Assembly (NCBI RefSeq): GCF_008838325.1
Contig: NZ_CP042829.1
Location: forward strand, 62,001 to 126,000
Reading direction: 5' to 3'
DNA: 64,000 bases
DNA from: Tepidiforma bonchosmolovskayae
Lineage (GTDB): Bacteria; Chloroflexota; Dehalococcoidia; Tepidiformales; Tepidiformaceae
Shown piece after piece: positions 42,075-51,925 of this stretch (position 1 is its first letter; every line of letters starts with the position of its first letter). The notes under the pieces are model-generated. The model ran no database searches and was not told where the DNA came from. It saw only the letters and a list, made by a program, of their open reading frames with translations. The position numbers and the translations under genes are program-made.

Positions 42075-43178
42075 ATGGAAGGCCCCTCCTGGCTCCCGGG
42101 GTTCCGCGTCTGCGCCTGGCGAGTCGTCTCGCTCGACGCTGTCACCATGGCTGCCCTCGAGGGCGACGTACGGACCGCGCATCCCGGCGCCGCAATCGTC
42201 ACCAGCTGCCAGCGGCTGGAGGCGTACGGGTTCGAACCGTGCGAATGCGGGGCTCCGGTGCGGCTCGCAGGGCGGGCGGCGCTCGAGCGGCTCGCGGGTG
42301 TTGCGGCCGGGCTTGATTCGGTAGTCATCGGCGAGGCGCAAATCGCTGGACAGGTTCGTGCTGCCTTCCGCGGGACGCGCGGACCGCTCCGGGCTGCCGC
42401 AGATGTGGCGCTGGCCGCAGCCCGCGACGTCCGCCGGACGTTTCCCCAGCGGAGCCATGCCGGCCACCTGCTCGACCGGGCCCTGACCACGGCACGGGTT
42501 CAGCCAGGCGGACGGCTGCTCGTGCTCGGAACGGGCGCGATGGGCCGGCTCATCGCCGCGCGCGGGCGGGAGCTGGGGTTCGAGGTCCTGCTCGCAGGCC
42601 GGCGTGACCCGGCTATTGGCGTCCCCTTCGTGCCGCTGGCCGACGTGTCCGGACTGGGACCAGTCGATATCGTTGCCGGCTGCCTCGGCTCCGGCGCAGG
42701 CGAAGTCCGCCTCGAGGCGCTGCCGCCGGCCGGCCTCGCGGTTGACCTTGGAACTCCCCGGAATTTCACGGGAGAACCCGCCGGCGTGGTCATCACGCTC
42801 GCCGACCTGCTCGCAGACGAGTCCCGCCGCCCTCACGCGGTCGCTCTGCGGTCCCGCCTGGCTCAGGCGGTCCGAGCAGCGCTGGACCGGCGGCTGGCAA
42901 GGGTTACCGAGGACTCACACCACCCGATTGGGCGATTCCGCCTGGCCCTCGAGCGCGCGCGCCAGGCAGCGCTTGCCGCCGCCCTCGCGGCACAGCCCAC
43001 GGCCGACCGGGATGCCCTCGACCGCGCCCTGCACGCGGCGGTCAACCGGCAATTTCATGACCTCACCGAGCAGCTGCGCCGGGAGCGGGCGTATGACCGG
43101 GCGCTCAGGCTCGCTGCAGCCCTCGAATCCTGGGTCACCCCTGCCGATGCCGAGCGTGCGGCGGCGGCGCTGCGCTGA
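42075..43178 (+). CDS. hemA: Divergent glutamyl-tRNA reductase
   Basis: GluTR reduces glutamyl-tRNA to glutamate-1-semialdehyde, the first step of tetrapyrrole synthesis. The 367-residue protein has the catalytic-Cys motif as TSCQRLEAYG (C45; consensus S/TCNRxExY). It also has GLDSVVIGEAQIAGQVRAAF, an NADPH Rossmann motif LVLGTGAMGRLIAARG and a helical C-terminal dimerisation region. It is shorter than the usual 410-450 residues, and the N-terminal part before the Cys motif is reduced. No hemB, hemC, hemD or hemL genes are nearby. The ATG at 42075 has no good Shine-Dalgarno. Its 3' end overlaps the convergent nei-type gene by 44 bp. Confidence 0.8.
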   Translation: MEGPSWLPGFRVCAWRVVSLDAVTMAALEGDVRTAHPGAAIVTSCQRLEAYGFEPCECGAPVRLAGRAALERLAGVAAGLDSVVIGEAQIAGQVRAAFRGTRGPLRAAADVALAAARDVRRTFPQRSHAGHLLDRALTTARVQPGGRLLVLGTGAMGRLIAARGRELGFEVLLAGRRDPAIGVPFVPLADVSGLGPVDIVAGCLGSGAGEVRLEALPPAGLAVDLGTPRNFTGEPAGVVITLADLLADESRRPHAVALRSRLAQAVRAALDRRLARVTEDSHHPIGRFRLALERARQAALAAALAAQPTADRDALDRALHAAVNRQFHDLTEQLRRERAYDRALRLAAALESWVTPADAERAAAALR

Positions 43179-43980
43179 CCGAACCGGCGGCAGGCGCCTG
43201 GCAGGTCGGGCACCAGGTGGTGTAGCGGATATCAACCCCCTGCCGCGCCGAGCGGAGCCGGGTGCCGCAGCGACGGCAGGGCTGGCCTGCCCGCATGTAG
43301 ACGTACATCTCCGGCCTGCGCTGGAGGCCGAGAGCATTCGGGCGGCCGACGCTGGCCAGCAGCAGGTTGCGCGCCGTCTCGATGAGCTGCAGCAGCTGCT
43401 CGTCGCTCAGGTCCCGGACGCGGGCCCATGGATACTGGCGGCAGCGGAAGAGCGTTTCGTGCTTCCAAATGTTGCCGACCCCGGCCATCACCCGCTGGTC
43501 CATGAGCGCGTCGCCGATGGTAAGGTCGGCGCGGAGCGGGTCGCGGAACCGCACGAGCGCCTCGGCCGCATCGAACTCCTCCGCAAGGAGGTCCGGGCCG
43601 AGGCCGGCGAGCGGCCGGTGGGCAGGGAGCGCGCGCGTTTCGAGCAACTCAATCACGGGCGCGCTGAAGTTCACGACGACGGCGTCGTCGACTTCGAGAA
43701 CGAGGCGGGCCTCCCGCTCGGGGCGGGACCACGGCTGGCCCGGCCGGTAGACGTGCCAGGTGCCGTACATCCGCAGGTGGCCCCGGAGCGAGAGCCCGTT
43801 ATCGAACTCGATCACGAGGTTCTTCCCGAGGGACCGGGCACCCAGGCAGGTCGCACCGACCAGCCGCTCGACCTGCGGAACCGGCCCCGGGCCGTGCGAC
43901 CGCGCGGTGCGGATGACCTTGCCGGCCAGAGCGCTGTGCACCCGGCCAGCGAACCGGTAGAGGGCGTCACCCTCGGGCAT
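43135..43980 (-). CDS. Formamidopyrimidine-DNA glycosylase/endonuclease VIII-family protein (Nei-type)
   Basis: The 281-residue protein has the Fpg/Nei N-terminus MPEGD, with catalytic Pro 2 and Glu 3 and a conserved Lys at position 53 in LGKNLVIEF. It also has the H2TH segment GDALMDQRVMAGVGNIWKHE and a C-terminal zinc finger CRRCGTRLRSARQ followed by YTTWCPTCQ. It removes oxidised bases from DNA and cuts the abasic site. MPEGD suggests the Nei2 side of the family rather than MutM. The ATG at 43980 overlaps the stop of the Lhr helicase gene by 14 bp. A pairing of Lhr-type helicase with Nei is common in actinobacteria, which supports coexpression. Confidence 0.9.
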   Translation of the reverse strand: MPEGDALYRFAGRVHSALAGKVIRTARSHGPGPVPQVERLVGATCLGARSLGKNLVIEFDNGLSLRGHLRMYGTWHVYRPGQPWSRPEREARLVLEVDDAVVVNFSAPVIELLETRALPAHRPLAGLGPDLLAEEFDAAEALVRFRDPLRADLTIGDALMDQRVMAGVGNIWKHETLFRCRQYPWARVRDLSDEQLLQLIETARNLLLASVGRPNALGLQRRPEMYVYMRAGQPCRRCGTRLRSARQGVDIRYTTWCPTCQAPAAGSVSAAPPPHARHRQG

Positions 43981-46900
43981 AGGCCATGGTCCCCGGGGAA
44001 GCGGTGCGGAGCGTGAGGCCCCGGTAACCTGCTGCAAAGCCGCGCCGGGCGAGGTGCTCCGCGAGCGGGGATTCGGCGGCGGGCTCCCCGTCGATACGTT
44101 CTATGGTTAGGCCGCGCGGGGCGAGCCATGGGGCGGCCCGGCAGAGACAGTCGAGTGCGACAGCCAACCGCTCCTCGCCGTCGGGGTCATCAGCCGGCAG
44201 CTGCAGGAGCGACTTTCCCCACCGTTCGAGAGCGAGCACCGGCCGGCCGTCGACAAGGATTGCGAAGTTCCCGGCAGTGCGGGCAGGTCCGCGGACGGCG
44301 GCATCGCCAGCAGCGGGCCACGGCAGCAGCTCTCCGTAGGGCTGGGCCGGGTCGACTGCGGCAACGATGACGGACTGCAGCCGGTCCGCGGGCTCCCGCT
44401 CGGCACGGAGGCGGTCCACGGTGCCGGGCAGCGCGAACTGGGCGCCGCCGACGCCCTCGACAAAGTACCCCCGCCGGACCCGGCCGCGCTCTTCCATCTC
44501 GCGGAAGACCGGGTAGAGCGCCGAGAACCCGCCGCGGACTGCCTCAGCGTTTACCGCCTCGCGGGCCGCAACACCACGGCGTTCGAGCACGGCGGAGGCC
44601 CAGGCGTGCAGCGCCCGGGTCCGGTCGAGCGCGGGCGGAAGGACGGACCACCGGCCGGCGGCCTCCGGGGGAAGGCTGCGCAGGCGGCCGCCGGGGGCTG
44701 CGCCATCCCTGCCGCGCCGGGCCCACGCGCGGAGCGGAGCGAGCGTGTCGTTGGTGATGAACCCGCCCCAGACGAGGTCCCAGAGCACGCCGAGGACGTC
44801 CCGCAGCGGGGCGCCGGTCGCGGCGACGATGTCCGTGAAGAAGAGGGCGCCGCGTTCCCGCAGGAGGTCGAGGATGCGGCCGGCAAGCGGCTCCTCCGGG
44901 AGTTCTGGCGCCGGCGGAACGAAGGCCGCGAGGCGCTCCCGGGCCGCGAGCACCACCCGGCCATCCTCAGCCCGGAGCCGGCCCGCCCCAAACCAGGCAA
45001 CCTCGCCGGTAGCGCAGAGCGCGTCGAGCATGGCCGGCGTGTAGTCCTCAACGCGGGCGGGCAGGATGACCCGTTCGAGCATCGAGGCGGGGAGCGGATA
45101 CCCCTCGAGCTGGGCAACGGCGTCGCGCAACGCGTCAAGGCCGCGGCGCGGCCGGATGAGCCCGTGCCAGCTAAGGAGGAAGCGGGTGTAGGTCGCGCCG
45201 TCGACCGGCTCCACCTCTTTCCTGAGGCTGGCAACTGCCCGGCGCTCGATGGTGCGGAGCACCCCGACGTCACACCATTCCGTCCCGGCGCTTCCCGGCC
45301 TGAACGTCCCGGCGACCATGCGGCCCTCCCGTTCGAGCTGCCGAAGGGTATCGGCAACGAGCGCGATGGGCAGATTCCAGCGGGAGGCGGGCTGCCCGGC
45401 GTGAAAGGGTCCGTGGGTGCGGGCGTACCGCGCCAGCAGCGACGCCAGTGCGCCCTCGGCCGGGGGCGCGAACGCCCCCGGCACGCCCTGCGGCAGCGCA
45501 ACCCCGACGGCATCCCGGTAGCGGGCCGCGTCCTCAGCAGGAATCCAGCGCTCCTCGCCGGCGATGCGGACGGCGCAGGCCCGGCCGGAGCGCGCGAGAG
45601 CGGCAAGCAGCGCCTCGCCGAGCCCGGGCTCGGCGATGCGGGCCGCGACCTCGTCCACCGTAAGGTCACCGAGGCGGCGAAGGAGGTCGTGGAGGGCGTC
45701 GGCATCGGCCGGTTTCCGGGCCGCCGCCAGGCCCTGGAGCTCGAGTTCGACCTCATCGATGAGGCGCGCGTCGAGGAGGTCGCGCAGGTCGGCCTCGCCG
45801 AGGAGGTCGCGGAGGAGCGACCGGTCGAGTGTCAGTGCCTGCGCCCGCCGCTCGGCGAGCGGGGCATCGCCCTCGTACATGAAGGCGGCGACATACTCGA
45901 AGACAAGCGAGCGGGCGAACGGGGACGCATCGCGGACGGCGACCTCGCGCACCTCGACCTCGCGCGCCTGGACTCGCTGGAGCAGCCGATGAAGCGCGGG
46001 AAGATCGAAGACATCCTGGAGGCACTCGCGGTAGGTCTCGAGGATGATGGGGAAGGAGCCGTACCGGCTGGCAACCGCAAGGAGGTTGGCTGCGCGGAGC
46101 CGCTGGAGCCAGAGCGGCGAGCGCGAGCCGGGCCTGCGGCGCGGGAGCAGGAGCGCCCGGGCGGCGTTCTCGCGAAAGCGGGCAGCGAACAGCGCGGTCG
46201 AACCGAGGTGCGAGACGAGGAGGTCTTCGAGTTCTTCGGGGGCAGGGAAGAACACGTCGAGCGGCGGCACTTCCTCGCCGCCGCCGAGCCGGATGGCGAT
46301 GCCATCGTCACCCCAGATGACCTGCGACTCCGGGAAGCCGGCCTCCGCGAGCCTGGCCTCGATGGTCATCGCCCACGGCGCGTGGACGCGGCCCCCGTAC
46401 GGCGAGAGGATGACGACCCGCCAGTCGCCGAGTTCATCGAGGTACCGTTCGATCACAATGCGGCGGTCGGTCGGGAGGCAGCCGGTGGCCTCTCGCTCCT
46501 CAGCGAGATACGCGACGAGGTTGCGCGCGGCGCGCTCATCGAGGTCAGTCTCGGCGGTCAGCCAGCCAACAGCCTCGTCCGGGCTGCGAAACCGTTCGAG
46601 ATGACGCGTAAAAGCGCCTACGGCCTCGCCGAGCTCAGCTGATCGACCGATACCGTCGCCCCGCCAGAACGGCATCTTGCCGGGCTGCCCAGGAGCCGGC
46701 GAGACGATCACGCGGTCGCGGGTAATCTGTTCAATCCGCCAGGTGGTTGCGCCGAGGACGAACGTTTCGCCCGGGCGGCTTTCGTAGACCATCTCTTCGT
46801 CGAGTTCGCCGACCCGCGGCCCGCCATCTCCGAGGAACACCCCGTACAGGCCGCGGTCTGGGATGGTCCCTGCGTTGACGATGGCAAGGGTCCGGGCGTC

Positions 46901-48418
46901 GCGCCGGGCGCTGATGGTGCCGGTCTCGCGGTCCCAGGTGATGCGCGGGCGAAGCTCGGCGAACTCATCCGACGGGTACTGGCCGGCCAGCATCGCGAGC
47001 ACGCCTTCGAGCTGCTCTCGGCTGAGCGAGGCGAAGGGGTACGCCCGGCGGACCATCCCGAGCAGCTCTTCGACGCTGAACTCCTCGACCGCGCAGGCCG
47101 CGACAATCTGCTGGGCGAGGACATCGAGCGGATTCTTCGGGACCCGAGTTTCCTCGATCAGGCCTTCGCGCATGCGCCGGGTCACCACCGCGCATTCGAG
47201 GAGGTCGCCGCGGTGTTTCGGCAGGAACCTGCCCCGGCTGATGCCGTCCACCTGGTGGCCTGCCCGCCCCACGCGCTGGAGGCCGCTGGCGACAGATTTC
47301 GGCGACTCGACCTGGATGACGAGGTCGACCGCGCCCATATCGATGCCAAGCTCCATCGAGCTCGTGCAGACGATGCCCGGCAGGCGGCCGGCCTTCAGCT
47401 CCTCTTCGATGGCCAGCCGCTGTTCGCGCGCGACGGAGCCGTGGTGCGCGCGGAGGAGCTCTGCCCCGGCGAGTTCGTTAACGCGGGCCGCGATGCGCTC
47501 TGCCAGGCGGCGGTTGTTCACGAAAATGAGGGTCGACCGGTGCGCCCGGACCTGGTCGAGAATCTCCTGGTAAAAGGCGGGCCAGACTGAGCTCCGCTGC
47601 TCCGGGGAGAGTTCGCTCTCGGGGACCGGGCCGGCGAATTCGGCCGGTCTGCTCAGGTCCTCGAGCGGAACCACGACCTGGAGGTCGAGCGCGCGGCGGC
47701 TGCCGGCGTCGACGATGCGGACCGGGCGGTCGCCGCCGAGGAATCGGGCGACTTCGTCGAGCGGGCGCTGTGTCGCCGAGAGGCCGATGCGCTGGAACTC
47801 CCGCCCGGTGAGCCGTTCGAGGCGCTCGAGGGTCAGCGCAAGGTGCGCCCCGCGCTTCGTGGCGGCCATCGTGTGGATTTCGTCGATGATGACCGTTTCC
47901 GCCGTTGCGAGGACCTCGCGGGCGGCCGAGGTGAGCATCAGGTAGAGCGATTCGGGCGTCGTGATCAGGATGTCGGGCGGATGGCGGCGGAGGTCGTCCC
48001 GTTCACGGGCAGGGGTGTCGCCGGTGCGCACTGCGACGTCGATTTCGGGGTCGGGCCGTCCATCGCGCAGGGCTGCGAGGCGCAGGCCGGCGAGCGGCGC
48101 GCGGAGGTTCCGCTCGATATCGTAGGAAAGCGCCCGGAGCGGCGAGACGTAGATGACGCTCACGCCGGGGCGCACCGGGCGCCCGTCGCGGCCGCGCGGG
48201 AGGGGTTCGCGCTGGACGAGGCGGTCGAGGCAGGCAAGAAACGCAGCGAGCGTCTTCCCCGAGCCGGTCGGCGCGAGCAGGAGCGTATGCTCGCCGGTCG
48301 CGATTGCCTGCCAGCCAAGCTCCTGTGCGCGGGTCGGCGCGGCAAAGGCCGAGGTGAACCAGGCCCGGGTGGCCGGGCTGAACACCGCGAGGGGCTCGGC
48401 CGCAGGCGGCGTGGCCAT
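43967..48418 (-). CDS. lhr: Lhr-type large ATP-dependent helicase
   Basis: The 1483-residue protein is a long superfamily 2 DNA helicase of the Lhr type. It has Walker A APTGSGKT (49-56), the DEIH box in VIIDEIHTMAA, LSATQRPLDEVARFLGG (motif III), STLIFVNNRRLAERI (motif IV), VCTSSMELGIDMG and QRVGRAGHQ (motifs V and VI). A long C-terminal region forms the winged-helix and Lhr core. Lhr proteins move 3'-5' on DNA or RNA-DNA and are linked to repair. The ATG at 48418 starts the family N-terminus. The nei-type gene overlaps its end, so they likely act in one repair operon. Confidence 0.93.
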   Translation of the reverse strand: MATPPAAEPLAVFSPATRAWFTSAFAAPTRAQELGWQAIATGEHTLLLAPTGSGKTLAAFLACLDRLVQREPLPRGRDGRPVRPGVSVIYVSPLRALSYDIERNLRAPLAGLRLAALRDGRPDPEIDVAVRTGDTPARERDDLRRHPPDILITTPESLYLMLTSAAREVLATAETVIIDEIHTMAATKRGAHLALTLERLERLTGREFQRIGLSATQRPLDEVARFLGGDRPVRIVDAGSRRALDLQVVVPLEDLSRPAEFAGPVPESELSPEQRSSVWPAFYQEILDQVRAHRSTLIFVNNRRLAERIAARVNELAGAELLRAHHGSVAREQRLAIEEELKAGRLPGIVCTSSMELGIDMGAVDLVIQVESPKSVASGLQRVGRAGHQVDGISRGRFLPKHRGDLLECAVVTRRMREGLIEETRVPKNPLDVLAQQIVAACAVEEFSVEELLGMVRRAYPFASLSREQLEGVLAMLAGQYPSDEFAELRPRITWDRETGTISARRDARTLAIVNAGTIPDRGLYGVFLGDGGPRVGELDEEMVYESRPGETFVLGATTWRIEQITRDRVIVSPAPGQPGKMPFWRGDGIGRSAELGEAVGAFTRHLERFRSPDEAVGWLTAETDLDERAARNLVAYLAEEREATGCLPTDRRIVIERYLDELGDWRVVILSPYGGRVHAPWAMTIEARLAEAGFPESQVIWGDDGIAIRLGGGEEVPPLDVFFPAPEELEDLLVSHLGSTALFAARFRENAARALLLPRRRPGSRSPLWLQRLRAANLLAVASRYGSFPIILETYRECLQDVFDLPALHRLLQRVQAREVEVREVAVRDASPFARSLVFEYVAAFMYEGDAPLAERRAQALTLDRSLLRDLLGEADLRDLLDARLIDEVELELQGLAAARKPADADALHDLLRRLGDLTVDEVAARIAEPGLGEALLAALARSGRACAVRIAGEERWIPAEDAARYRDAVGVALPQGVPGAFAPPAEGALASLLARYARTHGPFHAGQPASRWNLPIALVADTLRQLEREGRMVAGTFRPGSAGTEWCDVGVLRTIERRAVASLRKEVEPVDGATYTRFLLSWHGLIRPRRGLDALRDAVAQLEGYPLPASMLERVILPARVEDYTPAMLDALCATGEVAWFGAGRLRAEDGRVVLAARERLAAFVPPAPELPEEPLAGRILDLLRERGALFFTDIVAATGAPLRDVLGVLWDLVWGGFITNDTLAPLRAWARRGRDGAAPGGRLRSLPPEAAGRWSVLPPALDRTRALHAWASAVLERRGVAAREAVNAEAVRGGFSALYPVFREMEERGRVRRGYFVEGVGGAQFALPGTVDRLRAEREPADRLQSVIVAAVDPAQPYGELLPWPAAGDAAVRGPARTAGNFAILVDGRPVLALERWGKSLLQLPADDPDGEERLAVALDCLCRAAPWLAPRGLTIERIDGEPAAESPLAEHLARRGFAAGYRGLTLRTASPGTMAYARG

Positions 48419-48462
48419 GAAGCCATTCTGCCAGAGCGGGGCTGCGAACAGATGTTCGCGAA

Positions 48463-48903
48463 CTACGTCCGCCGGGCCGCGGGCCTGGATTTCGACCGCT
48501 CCGGCGCCGGCCTCTCCGCCTTTGGCGTTACCGATTCGGTAATGAACCCGAGGCGATGCCGGCGGACATCGTGCTCGGGATGAATCTCGACCCGGAAGAT
48601 CGTCTGGTAGGGAATGAAGACCTGGGTCGGGTGGTCGTGGTCGGGGCTCGACGTCTGGAGCGCGACCCACTGGTCAGCGACCCCGCTGATGCCGTTGACG
48701 TAGTGGGTGACCCCGTCGATGGTCGTGAGTTCGACCACCGGCACCTCGCAGTTGACCTGCGAGCAGAAGGCAGCGATGGCCGGCGGCAGGACGTTCTCAA
48801 AAAAGTTGCGGTCGAAGGGCGCGCCGTTGGCGGCGACAGGCGCAGCAGCAGGGATGGCGGCCACGCCCGGTGGCAGGTAGATGATGCGGGATGGCTGGGT
48901 CAC
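48463..48903 (-). CDS. Unknown protein, small beta-rich
   Basis: The 146-residue protein has a Pro/Ala-rich N-terminal region, a helix (PFDRNFFENVLPPAIAAF), and a beta-rich middle with VVELTTIDGVTHYVNGI and WVALQTSS. A strand pair VFIPYQTIFRVEI follows, and a charged C-terminal tail. The beta pattern has a faint resemblance to SH3/Sm-like barrels, but I do not recognise a family. The GTG at 48903 overlaps the stop of the HxlR regulator gene by 4 bp, so the two are coupled. That overlap fixes the start choice. Confidence 0.6.
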   Translation of the reverse strand: MTQPSRIIYLPPGVAAIPAAAPVAANGAPFDRNFFENVLPPAIAAFCSQVNCEVPVVELTTIDGVTHYVNGISGVADQWVALQTSSPDHDHPTQVFIPYQTIFRVEIHPEHDVRRHRLGFITESVTPKAERPAPERSKSRPAARRT

Positions 48904-49367
48904 CGGGGCAGCGTAGCCCCACGATCGGCGGCGGGCAACCGCGCTTCCGAGCGGCCGACGATGCGCACCCGGCGCCGCGGCGCCTGCCGTTCGCAGGTGG
49001 GGCAGTGGTAGACGACGCTGATGCCGTGGCCGCATTCGCCGTCGACGAGGGCGAGGTCGGCGTCGGCGTAGCGCTGGCCCCAGTCCGCGAGGGCCCCGAC
49101 CACGACGCCAAGCGCGTGGCCTTTGGCGGTCAGGCGGTACTCGTACCGGGGCGGGTGGTCGCTGTAGGGCCGGCGCTCGACCACGCTGGCGGCCTCGAGG
49201 GCCCGCAGGCGGGCCGTGAGCACGGCAGGGGGGATGCCTTCCACCGATTCGCGCAGTTCATTGAAGCGCCGGCGCCCGCGCAGGAGGTCGCGGACGATGA
49301 GGAGCGTCCAGCGGTCGCCGACGAGCTCGAGCGTGGCGGCAACGGGGCAGCGGACGGCGTCGGCCAC
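48900..49367 (-). CDS. HxlR-family transcriptional regulator with C-terminal zinc ribbon
   Basis: The 155-residue protein has the HxlR winged helix: CPVAATLELVGDRWTLLIVRDLLRGRRRFNEL split by its helices, GIPPAVLTARLRALEAASVV, and a wing with RYEYRLTAKGHAL. After about residue 105 it has a small zinc-ribbon-like tail (ECGHGISVVYHCPTCERQ) that may act as a metal or redox sensor. The start is GTG at 49367, with GGGAGG upstream. It overlaps the unknown gene downstream by 4 bp and is divergent from fbiC across 95 bp that must hold both promoters. Confidence 0.88.
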   Translation of the reverse strand: MADAVRCPVAATLELVGDRWTLLIVRDLLRGRRRFNELRESVEGIPPAVLTARLRALEAASVVERRPYSDHPPRYEYRLTAKGHALGVVVGALADWGQRYADADLALVDGECGHGISVVYHCPTCERQAPRRRVRIVGRSEARLPAADRGATLPR

Positions 49368-49462
49368 AGTAGCCTCCCGGGGTTGGTTGCGTTATGCTAC
49401 GCGCGCGCAGGGGTAAGTTCAAAATCTGAAGTCACCCCGAATCCCGGCGCAGAGACTGCCCC

Positions 49463-51925
49463 ATGCTGCCATCCACCCGCACCATCCTCGACCGTGCGCT
49501 CGACGGGATTCTCCCGAGCGAGGCCGAGGCGCTCGCCCTCGCCGACGAGAGCGACCTCGGGCCGCTGCTCGAGACGGCCGCAGCGCTCCGCGACCGCGCT
49601 CACCTGAACGTCATCTCCTACTCGAGAAAGGTGTTCATCCCGCTGACTCAGCTCTGCCGGGACGTGTGCCACTACTGCACCTTCGCGAAACCGCCGCGGC
49701 CCGGCCAGCGGGCCTACCTGACCCCGGAGGAGGTGCTGGAGATCGCCCGGGCCGGGGCAGCTGCCGGCTGCCATGAGGCGCTCTTCACGCTCGGCGACAA
49801 GCCCGAGCTGCGGTACCGGGTAGCGCGCCGGGAGCTCGACGAGATGGGCTATCCGTCGACCATCGCCTACCTCGCCGCCATGGCTGAGCTGGTCCACCGG
49901 GAGACGGGCCTGCTCCCGCACGCCAACCCGGGCGTCATGACGCCCGACGAGATTGCGATGCTCCGGCGCGTGTCCGTCTCGCAGGGCATCATGCTCGAGA
50001 GCGTGGCGGAGCGGCTGTACACCGAGAAGGGCGCGGTGCACTACGGATCGCCGGACAAGCGCCCGTCTGTCCGGCTGGCCACCATTGCCGAGGCCGGGCG
50101 CCAGCAGGTCCCGTTCACCTCGGGCATCCTGATCGGCATCGGTGAGACCCGCCGGGAGCGGATCGAATCGCTGCTCGCCCTGCGGCGGCTGCACCAGGAG
50201 TACGGCCACCTGCAGGAGATTATTGTCCAGAACTTCCGCGCCAAGCCGGACACGAGGATGGCGAAGGCGCCGGAGCCAGACCTTGACGATCTGCTCTGGA
50301 CGATAGCCGTGGCCCGGATCGTGTTTGGCGGGGAGATGAACATCCAGGCTCCGCCGAACCTGAGCTACGACGACTATCCGCGGCTCGTCGCAGCGGGGCT
50401 CAACGACTGGGGCGGCGTCTCGCCGGTCACTCCCGACCACGTCAATCCCGAGGCGCCGTGGCCGCACCTCGAGCAGCTTCGCCAGCGGACGGCGGAGTGC
50501 GGCAAGGTCCTTGTCGAACGCCTGCCGGTCTACCCGGCCTATGCGCTCGACGCGGAGCGGTGGCAGGACCCCGCGATGCGGACCGCGGTCATCCGCGCTA
50601 TCGACGCCGACGGCTTCGCGCGGATGGACCGGTGGTCGCCGGGCGACCCGGACACGCCGCCGCCCGCGGCAGATATTCCGCGCCGTCTCGCGCCAGACCG
50701 TCCCACCGACACCTCGACGGCGGAGGTGCGCGAGATTCTCGCGTGGCGGGCGGCCGGAAACGACCTGACCGAAGCACAAATTGAACGGCTGTTCCGCGCC
50801 CGCGGCGACGACTACCACCTCGTCTGCGAAGCGGCCGACGAGCTGCGCCGTGCGGTGAACGGCGACGTCGTCAGTTATGTCGTTAACCGGAACATCAACT
50901 ACACGAATATCTGTTACTTCCGCTGCCAGTTTTGCGCCTTCGCAAAGGGGAAGCTGAGCGAAAGCCTGCGGGGCATCCCGTACGACCTGGACACGGCGGA
51001 GGTCGCCCGTCGGGCGCGCGAGGCCTGGGAGCGCGGCGCGACCGAGGTGTGCATGCAGGGCGGCATCCACCCGGAGTACACCGGCGAGACCTACCTGAAT
51101 CTGCTGCGGGCGGTGAAAACGGCCGTCCCGGAGATGCACATCCACGCATTTTCCCCGCTCGAGGTTGCGCAGGGCGCCGAGACGCTGGGTATCCCGGTTC
51201 GCGAGTTCCTCCTCCGTCTTCGTGAGGCTGGGCTGGGGACGCTCCCGGGCACCGCGGCCGAAATCCTCGATGACGAAGTTCGCGTGACCCTCTGCCCGGA
51301 CAAGCTTTCGACGGAGCAGTGGCTCCGCGTCGTGGAGGAGGCCCACCGGGTCGGCTTCAGGACGACGTCGACGATTATGTACGGACACATCGACCGGGCG
51401 CGGAACTGGGCGCGCCATCTCGTGCGGCTCCGGGAGCTGCAGAAACGCACCGGGGGATTCACGGAGTTCGTGCCGCTGCCGTTCGTCCACATGGAAGCGC
51501 CCATCTACCTCAAGGGCCGGGCGCGCCGGGGTCCCACGTTCCGGGAGGCGGTGCTGATGCACGCCGTAGCCCGTCTGGCGCTCCACCCGTACATCACGAA
51601 CATCCAGGTCTCCTGGGTGAAGATGGGCGTGGAGGGCGTCCGCGCCTGCCTGAATGCGGGCGTGAACGACATGGGCGGGACGCTGATGAACGAGAGCATC
51701 TCGCGCGCCGCCGGCGCCGGGTTCGGGCAGGAGCTGCCCCCGGAAGAGATGGAGCGCACGATCCGCGGGATGGGCCGGACGCCCCGGCAGCGCACAACGA
51801 CCTACGGAAGTGCGCCCGAGGAGCGGGTGATTGCGTCGTTCGGGGCGCCGCCGCTGGCCCCCATCGTGCTCACCCCTGTCAGGAAGTACGAGCGGAAGCC
51901 GGCGGCAGCCGGAGCCGGCGATTAG
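49463..51925 (+). CDS. fbiC: 7,8-didemethyl-8-hydroxy-5-deazariboflavin (F0) synthase, CofG-CofH fusion
   Basis: FbiC makes the deazaflavin F0, the chromophore of coenzyme F420, from tyrosine and a riboflavin precursor. The 820-residue protein is two radical-SAM enzymes in one chain. The CofG half has its cluster cysteines at 65, 69 and 72 (CRDVCHYC). The CofH half has C484, C488 and C491 (CYFRCQFC). The fused form is usual in actinobacteria and some Chloroflexota, while archaea have two genes. The ATG at 49463 starts [13 protein letters not shown]. The convergent LLM oxidoreductase gene overlaps its stop by 4 bp and probably uses F420. Confidence 0.96.
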   Translation: MLPSTRTILDRALDGILPSEAEALALADESDLGPLLETAAALRDRAHLNVISYSRKVFIPLTQLCRDVCHYCTFAKPPRPGQRAYLTPEEVLEIARAGAAAGCHEALFTLGDKPELRYRVARRELDEMGYPSTIAYLAAMAELVHRETGLLPHANPGVMTPDEIAMLRRVSVSQGIMLESVAERLYTEKGAVHYGSPDKRPSVRLATIAEAGRQQVPFTSGILIGIGETRRERIESLLALRRLHQEYGHLQEIIVQNFRAKPDTRMAKAPEPDLDDLLWTIAVARIVFGGEMNIQAPPNLSYDDYPRLVAAGLNDWGGVSPVTPDHVNPEAPWPHLEQLRQRTAECGKVLVERLPVYPAYALDAERWQDPAMRTAVIRAIDADGFARMDRWSPGDPDTPPPAADIPRRLAPDRPTDTSTAEVREILAWRAAGNDLTEAQIERLFRARGDDYHLVCEAADELRRAVNGDVVSYVVNRNINYTNICYFRCQFCAFAKGKLSESLRGIPYDLDTAEVARRAREAWERGATEVCMQGGIHPEYTGETYLNLLRAVKTAVPEMHIHAFSPLEVAQGAETLGIPVREFLLRLREAGLGTLPGTAAEILDDEVRVTLCPDKLSTEQWLRVVEEAHRVGFRTTSTIMYGHIDRARNWARHLVRLRELQKRTGGFTEFVPLPFVHMEAPIYLKGRARRGPTFREAVLMHAVARLALHPYITNIQVSWVKMGVEGVRACLNAGVNDMGGTLMNESISRAAGAGFGQELPPEEMERTIRGMGRTPRQRTTTYGSAPEERVIASFGAPPLAPIVLTPVRKYERKPAAAGAGD

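Noticed and set aside
42896-43178. Long opposite-strand and overlapping frames across most real genes
   Set aside because: The high GC content produces many long shadow frames rich in Arg, Ser, Pro and Ala without family motifs, and all were left out.
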